A stretch of DNA of 64,000 bases. Origin: Xanthobacter autotrophicus Py2. Its GTDB lineage: Bacteria; Pseudomonadota; Alphaproteobacteria; Rhizobiales; Xanthobacteraceae. This document shows positions 20,675 to 29,186 of this stretch, piece after piece. Position numbers and translations under genes: made by a program. Within the stretch, counting starts at the first letter, position 1, and each line of letters begins with the position of its first letter. The stretch is taken from contig CP000781.1 of assembly GCA_000017645.1 (NCBI GenBank), forward strand, positions 682,001-746,000. Reading direction: 5' to 3'. Below the pieces are notes generated by a model that did not search any database, was not told where the DNA came from, and was given only the letters and a program-made list of their open reading frames with translations.

Positions 20675-21322
20675 ATGCCACGCAAGACCGCCGCCAGGAA
20701 GACCGCCGCCAAAGGCGAGGAGAGGCGGCAGAACAGGTTCGCCAGCGAACTGTTCCAGGGTGAACTCAGTCCCCGCCACCGGGACGTGCTGGAGGCGGCG
20801 GCAAGCCTGTTCGCGGAGCGCGGCTACGCGGCCACCTCGGTGCGCGAGATCGGCGAACGGGTCGGACTGCTCGGGGGCTCGCTCTACCACTACATCAAGT
20901 CGAAGGAAGCGCTGTTCGTGCGCATCCACGACATCGCGCTGGAAGTGGCGGGTGACCGCATTCGAGCCGCCGTCGAGGTGCAGACCGACCCCTGGGACCG
21001 GCTGGAGGCGGCATGCGTGACCATGCTGGAGATCCAGCTCGACCCCCATTCCATCACGATGCCACTCATGAACGACCTTCAGGCGGTCCCCGCCGAGGTG
21101 CGCGAGCAGCTTATCGCCCGGCGCGACAGCTTCGAGAAGATCTTCTCGGATCTTGTCGCTGATCTGCCCTTGAGTCCGCAGATCGATCGCAGCGTATACC
21201 GGCTTCTTCTGCTAACGCTGCTCAATAATACCAGCTCATGGTATCGTGAGGGACGCCTGTCGCCCAAAGAGATCGCTAGGCAGATCGTTTTTATATTCCA
21301 TCAACGCGCCGAATATAACTAG
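20675..21322 (+). CDS. TetR-family regulator of fatty-acid degradation
   Basis: The protein is 215 residues. A basic N-terminal extension (MPRKTAARKTAAKGEERRQN) precedes the TetR helix-turn-helix at residues 37-80 (VLEAAASLFAERGYAATSVR, then GGSLYHYIKSKEALFVR). A helical ligand-binding domain follows. It is divergent from the thiolase operon and probably represses it through the palindrome at 20501-20520, responding to an acyl-CoA or related ligand. The regulatory link is inferred from the arrangement. Confidence 0.85.
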   Translation: MPRKTAARKTAAKGEERRQNRFASELFQGELSPRHRDVLEAAASLFAERGYAATSVREIGERVGLLGGSLYHYIKSKEALFVRIHDIALEVAGDRIRAAVEVQTDPWDRLEAACVTMLEIQLDPHSITMPLMNDLQAVPAEVREQLIARRDSFEKIFSDLVADLPLSPQIDRSVYRLLLLTLLNNTSSWYREGRLSPKEIARQIVFIFHQRAEYN

Positions 21323-21335
21323 GCGAGGACAGGAA

Positions 21336-21359
21336 GCGTACGGACGGGGCCTCGTACGC
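21336..21359 (+). terminator. Inverted repeat after the TetR gene
   Basis: Arms GCGTACG (21336-21342) and CGTACGC (21353-21359) with a 10-nt spacer lie 14 bp after the tetR stop, in the convergent gap before the FkbH-like gene. There is no T-run, so this is only a possible terminator. Confidence 0.35.
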
Positions 21360-21504
21360 ATCGATCCCGATGCGCGTTGCGGCGAGCTTGGGGGCTGCGG
21401 GGCGTTTTCTGGGCGGCGGTCGCAGCGCGTGGCGAGGCCGCCCTGTTCGGGAGCTTGAATTGCCACAAGCCAGGCCACGCTGATTAATCGGGATGGCGAC
21501 GGCT

Positions 21505-23400
21505 TCACCCGGCAATCTGAGGTTGGCTTTCCCTGACAACAAATTTGCGGACTACCTTGAACACTGGCGTGAGCTTGATCGCCCTCTTGATATGGGCAAC
21601 ACCGCCTCTCTTTGAGCCGAACAAGCTCAGTGCACTCAAGGGACGGCCTGCCCGGACGACGTCCTCAACGCTCAGGCTCAGGTTCGCATATTCTGTACCC
21701 GTCGTGGGAGATAGTGCATCATCTGATGCAGTCTCCCGAACACGCTCGTTGATATAGGTCGCGATGTCCATGTATCCGGTGCGGGTATAATGCCGATCGT
21801 CCAACAATTTCTCCCGGGAAACGACATCATCAATGGAAACGAAGTGCCATCCTGAAACTGACGCGCAAAACGCCTTGCACAGCTTGTTGTAGTGCTGCAT
21901 CAGGTCGCGGTTCTCATCCGACAGGACACCCCCGACATCACGTGTGTTTGCCCCGAGTAGGAATTTATATTTTGCAGAAGTAGCCTTATTGTTCAACAAA
22001 TGAAGACTGTTGTTCAAAAGTAAAGTGCGTATACCGTCGTTGATATCATAATAGCTGACGCCCTTCAAAAACTCAGCCCAAGGATTGGTGTCTATGAAAT
22101 TTCCAAGTCCCTCGGGGTGTATGCGAACAACGACGCCGTCTTTTGTTACCAGATAAGAGCCCTTCATCGCGGCGGAAAGGGATACGACGAGGATTTTGCT
22201 AGACGGCAAAGCGTCTGCGAAGTTCGTGAAGTCAGACGTTGTCCAAGCTGGAATTTTGTCGATCTGACGGGATCTGGTGACCTTGGCCGCATCGCCAAGG
22301 ATAAACCCGAAGTCGTCATAACGGGTCATGACCTCGTTTTTGACGCCGTTGACAAATTCGATGCGGTTTGGGCTGCAATAGCTCGCCACCGCGGTCAGGT
22401 CACAGCTGCCAATGAGAAGCAGCTGCGGCGCCTGTCCGGTCGCCTCGACTTGGTCGTCTTGAGTTACCTCCGTAATCCAGTCCACCTTGGGGAAGGTGAC
22501 AATTGGATTTGAAACCGGCTGAGCAATCTTGATTTCCGGTTTGCCGAGGCGCTCGTAGACGTACTGCTCCAGGCCCGAATTCATCATTCGGCATGACCAG
22601 ACGTAATGAGTCAGCTTGTTGATGCGCTCGTTTCGCATCTGCATATAAAATCCGATAAGACCATGGTCGCCATACCGGTCCTTGGCAAAGATGCCCGCCG
22701 CGAACACATCGTGACGCTTCAGTTGTTCCTTGAAGTTCGCGACGGCCTCATCGGTCTCAAGTCGGATCTTTGTGTAGTTGAGCTGATTTGATCTGTTTAT
22801 TAGTTCAATGACGAGCGGTAGATGACTTTCGACATCGTATTCAAATCGTAACTTAATGTCGCATTGACGAAGAAATTCATCGTTGCTCAATGCAGTCTGT
22901 TTCTGGTCTGTAACCTTGTTCTCAAGCTGCTTGTACTGCTTTAGTCGGGAATGGGAGCGATCGTCCTTGCCCTTTGTGGCCTCCACATCGAGGAGGTGCG
23001 GAAGTACGTCCTGTGGGTACCCTGCCATGATGGTCGGAAACCGAAATCGAATTTCTTCAATATTCAAAGAGTTATCATCAATAAAAAGAACGTTGTCAGG
23101 TCGCAGGTTTGCCTGCTCGATGATAGAAGCGACAGATCCTCCCTTCGGGTCCCACGAAATCTGAGGAAAAACAAAATAATCCCAAAGGCCTTCGTGAGTG
23201 AGAAGTTCGCGAACATTGTCGAAATCGTTCTTTGAAGAAATTGAAGAAACGATCCCTCGATCCGTTAATGTCTTGACAATGTTAATATTATTGTCAATGA
23301 GGCGCACTTGGCCTTCGGAGAGGGTTCCCTCCCAAAAGGTCTCGTCAAGATCCCAGATGACGAGCTTGATGCTTGCTGTTGGTTCAAAGCTGTTGGACAT
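21505..23400 (-). CDS. FkbH-like HAD-IIIC family protein with an extra C-terminal domain
   Basis: The start at 23400 follows a GGGGGG ribosome site; ATG 23403 or 23415 is also possible. The protein is 631 residues. The N-terminal HAD domain reads VIWDLDETFWEGTL (nucleophile Asp), SSKNDFDNV and LFIDDNSLNIEEI. The middle part resembles the GNAT-like half of FkbH proteins (RYGDHGLIGFYMQ, SCRMMNSGLEQYV). FkbH proteins load glyceryl groups onto carrier proteins in polyketide and lipid pathways. Residues from about 330 onward (LLLIGSCDLTAVA to DDRHYTRTGYMDI) look like an added GDSL/SGNH-type module. No acyl-carrier or synthase genes are nearby. GC content is visibly lower than its neighbours, suggesting transfer. 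Confidence 0.75.
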   Translation of the reverse strand: MSNSFEPTASIKLVIWDLDETFWEGTLSEGQVRLIDNNINIVKTLTDRGIVSSISSKNDFDNVRELLTHEGLWDYFVFPQISWDPKGGSVASIIEQANLRPDNVLFIDDNSLNIEEIRFRFPTIMAGYPQDVLPHLLDVEATKGKDDRSHSRLKQYKQLENKVTDQKQTALSNDEFLRQCDIKLRFEYDVESHLPLVIELINRSNQLNYTKIRLETDEAVANFKEQLKRHDVFAAGIFAKDRYGDHGLIGFYMQMRNERINKLTHYVWSCRMMNSGLEQYVYERLGKPEIKIAQPVSNPIVTFPKVDWITEVTQDDQVEATGQAPQLLLIGSCDLTAVASYCSPNRIEFVNGVKNEVMTRYDDFGFILGDAAKVTRSRQIDKIPAWTTSDFTNFADALPSSKILVVSLSAAMKGSYLVTKDGVVVRIHPEGLGNFIDTNPWAEFLKGVSYYDINDGIRTLLLNNSLHLLNNKATSAKYKFLLGANTRDVGGVLSDENRDLMQHYNKLCKAFCASVSGWHFVSIDDVVSREKLLDDRHYTRTGYMDIATYINERVRETASDDALSPTTGTEYANLSLSVEDVVRAGRPLSALSLFGSKRGGVAHIKRAIKLTPVFKVVRKFVVRESQPQIAG

Positions 23401-24290
23401 CATCCCCCCAAACAAGTTTTTAAGCGCACAATTCCAAGGCGCGGACGAGCGGCGCCTATAGTGCCCGGGTAGCGCTGTTGAATTTCGTATCAGATGTGGC
23501 TGATGATACCAGCTAAGCAGGTTGACCTTGGTAAAGTCAGGAGCTGGCTCGAAAATATCTATAATGGCCGTCGCGCCGCGGCGCTCGACAGCTTAATATT
23601 ATTGTCGTCCGCGGATGGCCGAGCGCCGATCTGACGATGCTCGCACCTAAGCGTGTGCTGAATTGAACCGATCGCATGTCGGTGCCCCTGACTTACACTG
23701 ACACTGCATTTTCCGCTATGCAGCATAATTTGTCGAGGGGTGTTCGGTGCCATTTTGCAACCTATTGGAATTGGCGGGTGCAGAAGAGTCCGTTGGGCAG
23801 TTTCCCTTTGTGCCGCCGATGCGCTGTATCGTCCTCTACGCCGCGAAAAATATTCAGTAATGTCAATCAAATGAGCGTGGTCCACTCGGAGTTGCGCATG
23901 GCGTCAGAATGGCCCGATTGTGCGGCGTGCTCCTCCCCAATTGTGCGATGCACGCTGTCGAGTTGGAAAGACTAGGTGCCATAGTACGGCAGTCATCGCC
24001 TTGGATCATTAGTCCTTTCGTGCGATGGCGATAGGTTTATCGTTGCCAGAGCGGGATGCCCCATGGGGTAGGCTCTTCCCGGGTGCGCAGCTCCGAAACT
24101 GCAGCCTGAGGCGTCCGTCGAAGACTTGAACGGAAGGACCGGATCTGCCATTCCACCGGCCTCTTGCTGGCGGAGGGCGCGGAGGTTCTGCGAAGACGGG
24201 CTTCGCCGCCGTCGGCCGGTGGTCGAGGCACTCGGACCGTCAGGACTTCCACCGACGTGCCGGAGAAGCGGCAGAGCGAGGCGGCGGATC
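23401..24290. other. About 0.9 kb without a recognisable gene
   Basis: Short frames exist on both strands (for example 23676-23975 plus and 23559-23885 minus), but none has a recognisable domain, ribosome site or family resemblance. Composition is mixed and lower in GC near the FkbH-like gene. The stretch may contain the FkbH promoter and decayed sequence. I see no RNA gene. Confidence 0.45.
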
Positions 24291-24797
24291 GTGACGGCAA
24301 GGCAGATCATCACCTTCCCGGATGCGCGCCTGCGCAGCGTCGCCGCGCCTGTGACGGTCTTCGATGATGCGCTGGCAAATTTGGTCGCCGACCTGCTCGA
24401 TACCCTGCGTGCGGCGCCGGGGATCGGGATCACGGCACCGCATATCGGCATCGGCAAGCGGGTGGTGGTGCTGGAGCTTTCGGCGGAGGACGGCGTGCGC
24501 GCCTATATCAATCCGCAGATCGTATGGGCGTCGGCGGAGCTGATCCGGCATGCGGAAGGTAGCGTGTCCATGCCCGGCGTGACGGAGGAGGTGGAGCGCC
24601 CGGCGCGCGTCCACGTGCGCTACCAGGACCTGAGCGGCGCCGAACACCTCGAGGAGGCCGATGGCCTGCGGGCGGTCTGCCACCAGCACGAGATCGACCA
24701 GCTCGACGGCGTGTTCTGGATCCAGAGGCTCTCGCGACTGAAGCGGGAGCGCGTGATCAAGCGCTATGAGAAGGCCCGGGGCGCGACGCGGGGCTGA
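24291..24797 (+). CDS. Peptide-deformylase-like protein lacking two metal ligands
   Basis: The start is the GTG at 24291, with GAGG upstream; 168 residues. The fold is that of peptide deformylase, with motif 1 as PGIGITAPHIG (Q replaced by H), motif 2 as EGSVSMPG (Cys ligand replaced by S91) and motif 3 as HQHEIDQLDG (second His ligand replaced by Q137). Classical deformylases use Cys/His/His to hold Fe2+. Here only H133 of the usual trio remains, so ordinary activity looks doubtful. This divergent paralogue group occurs in alphaproteobacteria beside a normal def. H131 or H51 might rebuild a site. Its function is unknown. Confidence 0.8.
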   Translation: MTARQIITFPDARLRSVAAPVTVFDDALANLVADLLDTLRAAPGIGITAPHIGIGKRVVVLELSAEDGVRAYINPQIVWASAELIRHAEGSVSMPGVTEEVERPARVHVRYQDLSGAEHLEEADGLRAVCHQHEIDQLDGVFWIQRLSRLKRERVIKRYEKARGATRG

Positions 24798-24833
24798 ACC
24801 CGCGCCGATCCTTCCGGGCTTCAAGCCTCACAT

Positions 24834-25271
24834 TCACTTGGCGAACAGCTGGCCCAGGTCTTCGAACGCCTTGATCTCGATGGCGTTGCCGCTCGGGTCG
24901 CGGAAGAACATGGTGGCCTGCTCGCCGGGCTGGCCCTTGAAGCGCACATAGGGCTCGATGTCGAAGTGGGTGCCCGCAGCCGTCAGCCGGTCGGCGAGGG
25001 CCTGCCAGTCGGCCATCTTCAGCACCACGCCGAAGTGCGGCACGGGCACGTGATGGCCGTCCACCGCATTGCCGCCGCGGTCGGCCTCGGCCATGCCCGG
25101 CACCACATGGGCGACGATCTGGTGGCCGTAGAAATCGAAATCGATCCATTCGTCGGAGCTGCGCCCCTCGGGGCAGCCGAGTTTTTCGCCATAGAAGGCG
25201 CGGGCGGCGGCAAGATCGTGGACCGGGAAGGCGAGGTGGAAGGGGCGAAGCGAGGTGGAGGGAAGCGACAT
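24834..25271 (-). CDS. VOC-family (glyoxalase/dioxygenase superfamily) protein
   Basis: The protein is 145 residues. The two betaalphabetabetabeta modules are visible: [20 protein letters not shown] at the start and [19 protein letters not shown] at the end, with His16 and the late Glu (EIKA) as probable metal ligands. The central segment is [12 protein letters not shown]. It is related to glyoxalase/bleomycin-resistance and extradiol dioxygenase proteins; the substrate is unknown. It is divergent from a LysR gene with a perfect palindrome between them, so it is probably the regulator's target. Confidence 0.85.
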   Translation of the reverse strand: MSLPSTSLRPFHLAFPVHDLAAARAFYGEKLGCPEGRSSDEWIDFDFYGHQIVAHVVPGMAEADRGGNAVDGHHVPVPHFGVVLKMADWQALADRLTAAGTHFDIEPYVRFKGQPGEQATMFFRDPSGNAIEIKAFEDLGQLFAK

Positions 25272-25328
25272 GGGGCGATCTCCTGTGCGGCCCCTTGCTA
25301 CGCCAGGTCAATTGGCGATAAAAGCTGC

Positions 25329-25350
25329 TGATGTCTGACTTCAGACATCA
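25329..25350. promoter_or_regulatory. Perfect 10+10 bp palindrome between the VOC and LysR genes
   Basis: Arms TGATGTCTGA and TCAGACATCA are exact inverted repeats with a 2-nt centre (CT). The site sits 12 bp before the LysR ATG and 57 bp before the VOC start. It probably binds the regulator and represses its own gene; this is inferred from symmetry and position. Confidence 0.7.
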
Positions 25351-25362
25351 GGAAAACTGCGG

Positions 25363-26241
25363 ATGGACACCGAGTTCGTCAGGACCGCAATCACCGTCAT
25401 CGAGGAGCGGTCCATCGCCGCTGCGGCGCGCCGGCTCGGCCTGACTGCCGGGGCCGTGGCGCTCCGGATCAAGACGCTGGAGAGCGAGCTTGGCACGGTG
25501 CTGATCGGCCGGGCGGGGCGCAGCATCGCGCCGACTGCTTCGGCGGCGCGGCTGCTGCCTGGGCTGCGAGCCATGGTCGACCAGGCCACCGACCTCCAGA
25601 GGCGGGCCACCGCCAGCGGCGGCATCTCCGGCGAACTGCGGCTGGGCACCATCGCCACTGCCAGCACCGGGATTCTGCCGCCGTTGCTGTGCACCCTCAC
25701 GCAGCGTCATCCCGACCTGGACGTGATGATCGAGCCGGGAACCTCTCTCGACCTGTGCGAGCGGGTGCTGGATGGTTCGCTTGACGCCGCCATTGTGGTC
25801 GAACCCCCTGCGCCTTTGCGCAAGGGCGAGCGCTTCAGCCCCTGGGCCGTCGAACCGCTGGTGCTGATCGCACCCCCCGCCTGCGCTGGACGCGACCCCA
25901 TTGCGCTGCTCTCCAGCGAGGCCTTCATCCGCTACGACCGGCGCAATTGGGGCGGCCGGATCGTCGACCGCTTTCTGCGCACCACCGGGATCGTGGTGCG
26001 CGAGCGGATTGAGCTGGATGCCCTGGACGGGATCGTGGCCATGGTCTCCGCCGGCCTCGGCGTGGCTATCATCCCGGACTGGACCGGGCCGCGCCTTGAA
26101 GGGGCGAAGGTGGTGAGCCTGCCGCTGCCGCCGCCCCAGCCGTCACGCACCATCGGCCTCTACAGCCGCACCCTGTCGATCCGGCAGGACCTGATCGCCC
26201 TGGTCGAGGACAGCCACCGCGCCGGCGCCGGCAGGGTGTGA
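25363..26241 (+). CDS. LysR-family transcriptional regulator
   Basis: The protein is 292 residues. An N-terminal winged HTH (FVRTAITVIEERSIAAAARR then AVALRIKTLESELGTVLIGR, residues 5-50) precedes a PBP2-type effector domain (GELRLGTIATASTGILPPLL, VAMVSAGLGVAIIPDW). The usual LTQPAVS segment is replaced by LTAGAVALRIK, a noticeable deviation in the recognition helix region. It is transcribed away from the VOC gene. The ligand is unknown. It ends 24 bp before the convergent mgtA-type gene. Confidence 0.9.
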   Translation: MDTEFVRTAITVIEERSIAAAARRLGLTAGAVALRIKTLESELGTVLIGRAGRSIAPTASAARLLPGLRAMVDQATDLQRRATASGGISGELRLGTIATASTGILPPLLCTLTQRHPDLDVMIEPGTSLDLCERVLDGSLDAAIVVEPPAPLRKGERFSPWAVEPLVLIAPPACAGRDPIALLSSEAFIRYDRRNWGGRIVDRFLRTTGIVVRERIELDALDGIVAMVSAGLGVAIIPDWTGPRLEGAKVVSLPLPPPQPSRTIGLYSRTLSIRQDLIALVEDSHRAGAGRV

Positions 26242-26265
26242 CCGGTCGGGCACAATGGTTGCGTG

Positions 26266-28842
26266 TCACGGTGCGCCGGGCGAGACCCCGATGCGCTTTC
26301 GCCCGCTCAAGGCCAGGGGCTTCAGCAGCTCGGCGCAGACAAGATAGGTGACGACCACGCCGGCGATGCCGAGGATCATGGCGGGCGGCGGCGCCTCGAA
26401 GCCGAACCAGGCGCCCATGGGCGTGAAGGGCAGCGCAATCGCCACCAGCAGCGCCACCAGCGAGGAGATGGCCAGCGCCGGGCTGGGCAGGTCCTGCCAC
26501 GGCCGGCCATTGGTGCGGATGATGAAGATGACGAGGATCTGCGTCGCCATGGATTCCAGGAACCACGCGGTGCGGAATGCATCGGGCGTGGCGTGGAACA
26601 CGAACAGCAGGGCGCCGAAGGTCAGGAAATCGAACAGCGAGGAGAGCGGCCCCATCACCCCGGCGAAGCGCAGCAGGCCGTGCATGTCCCAGACCTGCGG
26701 CCGCTGTGTCGCCTCCGGGCGCACGTCGTCGAACGGGATGCCGATCTCCGAGAGATCGTAGAGCAGGTTGTTGAGCAGGATCTGCGTCGGCAGCATGGGC
26801 AGGAACGGCAAGGCCATGGAGGCCACCGCCATGGACAGCATGTTGCCGAAGTTGGAACTCGCACCCATGCGCACGTACTTGAGGATGTTGGCGAAGGTCC
26901 GCCGGCCTTCCTGGACGCCATCGGCCACCACTTCGAGGTCCGAGGCGAGCAGGATCATGTCGGCCGCAGCCTGGGCGACGCCCGTCGCCCCCGCCACCGA
27001 CAGGCCGATGTCCGCCCCCTTCAGGGCCGGGGCGTCGTTGATGCCGTCGCCGAGAAAGCCGACCACCTCGCCGCGGGCCTGCAGGGCCTTGACGATGCGC
27101 GACTTCTGGTCGGGGGCGAGGCGCCCGTAGGCGTCCACGGTCTGCACCTGCACGGCAAGTGCGTCGTCGCTCAGCGCGGCGATGTCGGTGCCGGACAGGA
27201 CCGTCTGCGTGTTCAGCCTGACGAGGCCGGCGAGGCGCTTTACCACGATGGGATCGTCGCCGGACAGGATCTTCAGCCGCACGCCGGCGGCGCCGAGCCG
27301 GGCGATGGCGGTGGCCGCCGTGGCCTTGGGCGGATCGGCGAAGGCGCACAGGCCCTCGAACACCAGCTCCCTCTCGTCGTCGGCCTCGATCTCATGGGTG
27401 GCACCGGACCATGCCCGCGACGCGATGGCGATGGTCCGCAGCCCCTCCCGGGCCATGGCATGGACGGCTTGGAGGGCAAGCGCGCGCTCGGTCTCGCCCA
27501 TGGGGGAGCGGACATCGCCGGCCCGCTGCGCCGTGCACAGGGCAAGCACCGCCTCCGGCGCGCCCTTCACGATCAGCAGCGGACCCTCGGGTCCGGCAGC
27601 TAGGACCGACCCCAGCCGGCGGGAGAAATCGAAGGCCTGCCGGCCCGACAGCGCCCAGCCTTTTGAGGCATCGACGGAACTTGCCACCAGCGCCGCATCG
27701 AGCGCGCCGCGATCGCCACCGAGGTCCGCGGCGACGGCGCCGAGCCGGGCGGCGCGCGGGTCGTCGGCTCCCGCCGCGTCAAGGCTGCGGGCCAGCGTGA
27801 TCTCCGCGGAGGTCAGGGTGCCGGTCTTGTCGGTGCACAGCACCGTCATGGCACCCAGATCGTGGATCGAGGCCAGCCGCTTGACGATGACCTTGCGGGA
27901 GGCCATCCGCATGGCGCCGCGGGCCAGGGTCACGGTGGTGATCATGGGCAGGAGTTCGGGCGTCAGGCCGACGGCCAGGGCCACGGCGAACATCAGCGAA
28001 TCGAGCGCGGGGCGTCCGAACGCCACCCGGGTGGCCAGCACGACGAGCACGAGGCCGAGCGTCAGGCGGGCGATCACGAGGCCGAACTGGTGCAGGTCGC
28101 GCTCGAACGGCGAGGGCAGCTGCGCCTGCGCCAGGGCCGAGGCGGCGGCACCGAACACGGTGTTGCGACCGGTGCTGACGACGAGCGCGAGCGCCTCCCC
28201 GGTCTGCGCCACGGCACCGCGGAACAGGGCGTTGGTGGCCTCGCCCGGGCTTTCACCCGCGCTCGGGCCGGCGCGTTTCTCCACCGGATAGGGCTCGCCG
28301 GTGAGGGCGGCCTCGCCGGCGGTGAAGGCCCGGCTTTCGAGGATCAGCGCATCGGCGGGGATGATGTCGCCCGCCCGCACCCGCAGGAGGTCGCCGGGGA
28401 CCACCTGGTCCACCTCGATCTCGCGGAAGACGCCGTCGCGCTTGACCTCGGCCTTGAGCGCCACTGAGCGGCGCAGGATCTCCGCCGTCCGGGCGGCATG
28501 GCCTTCCTGCACCGTGTCGAGCCCGATGGAGACCACCAGGATCACCACGATGATCGACCCGCCCACCGCATCGCCGGTCAGCACCGAGACGATGCCGGCG
28601 GCAAGCAGGATGAGGGAGAGGGGCTCCAGCAAGCGGCGGAAGATGGCGCGGGCGAGGCTGTCGGCCTTCGCCTCCACGTCGCTGTTCGGCCCGTATTGCG
28701 CAAGCCGGCCGGCGGCATCGTCGGTGCTTAGGCCGTCGTGCCCACAGCCCAGCAAGGCGCAGGTCGCTTCGGGGGGCTGGGTCCAGAAGGTGCGCAGGCT
28801 GGCGGGTCGCTTCTGCCGGGAGGTCTCGGAGACGATGTTCAA
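26266..28842 (-). CDS. mgtA: Magnesium-transporting P-type ATPase (MgtA/MgtB family)
   Basis: The start is placed at TTG 28842, preceded by GGGGGAG, giving 858 residues. ATG 28893 would add an Arg-rich, probably untranslated leader. P3-type ATPase features are TGEPYPVEK (actuator), CTDKTGTLTSAEI with the phosphorylated Asp near residue 338, GDGINDAPALKGADIG and C-terminal helices. The alternation FGNMLSMAVASMALPFLPML plus LLNNLLYD is characteristic of MgtA rather than metal-efflux pumps. It imports Mg2+ using ATP. I see no typical long mgt leader, and no PhoPQ pair is adjacent. Confidence 0.88.
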   Translation of the reverse strand: MNIVSETSRQKRPASLRTFWTQPPEATCALLGCGHDGLSTDDAAGRLAQYGPNSDVEAKADSLARAIFRRLLEPLSLILLAAGIVSVLTGDAVGGSIIVVILVVSIGLDTVQEGHAARTAEILRRSVALKAEVKRDGVFREIEVDQVVPGDLLRVRAGDIIPADALILESRAFTAGEAALTGEPYPVEKRAGPSAGESPGEATNALFRGAVAQTGEALALVVSTGRNTVFGAAASALAQAQLPSPFERDLHQFGLVIARLTLGLVLVVLATRVAFGRPALDSLMFAVALAVGLTPELLPMITTVTLARGAMRMASRKVIVKRLASIHDLGAMTVLCTDKTGTLTSAEITLARSLDAAGADDPRAARLGAVAADLGGDRGALDAALVASSVDASKGWALSGRQAFDFSRRLGSVLAAGPEGPLLIVKGAPEAVLALCTAQRAGDVRSPMGETERALALQAVHAMAREGLRTIAIASRAWSGATHEIEADDERELVFEGLCAFADPPKATAATAIARLGAAGVRLKILSGDDPIVVKRLAGLVRLNTQTVLSGTDIAALSDDALAVQVQTVDAYGRLAPDQKSRIVKALQARGEVVGFLGDGINDAPALKGADIGLSVAGATGVAQAAADMILLASDLEVVADGVQEGRRTFANILKYVRMGASSNFGNMLSMAVASMALPFLPMLPTQILLNNLLYDLSEIGIPFDDVRPEATQRPQVWDMHGLLRFAGVMGPLSSLFDFLTFGALLFVFHATPDAFRTAWFLESMATQILVIFIIRTNGRPWQDLPSPALAISSLVALLVAIALPFTPMGAWFGFEAPPPAMILGIAGVVVTYLVCAELLKPLALSGRKRIGVSPGAP

Positions 28843-29186
28843 GGTGCTCCCCCGATCCCGCGACCATGCGCGGGTCCCGGCATGGTGCCTCATATTCGCA
28901 TGTCCGGCCGATGTCGGAGCGCGAATCCTTGCGCCGCCGTCCCGGCTTGTGCCCTGTCCGCATGGAGATAGCCGAGCTTGGCGCACGGGAGAATGACAAG
29001 GCCGTCCGGTGCGATCAATTGCGGGCGACCCCGGAGGGCGCAGCCCGCGCGGGGTGACCGGGTTGAAACCGGGCTGAAACAATGCTGGCCTACTCAACCT
29101 TGTCGAAGCGAGCGTGGCACGGCTCCCGGCCCCGTCGCGCAAGTCCAAGCCGGCGGTGCCGCAAGACGGCGGTGCAGGAGGACGCG
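28843..29186. other. Divergent promoter gap between mgtA and the sensor kinase
   Basis: This is a 344-bp gap between genes running apart. I see no gene or clear palindrome. A short near-repeat (GTTGAAACCGGGCTGAAAC, 29061-29079) precedes the kinase gene by about 110 bp and might be a regulatory half-site pair. Confidence 0.4.

Noticed and set aside
23559-23885. Minus-strand 108-residue frame in the gene-poor gap
   Set aside because: No recognisable domain, poor codon pattern and no ribosome site.
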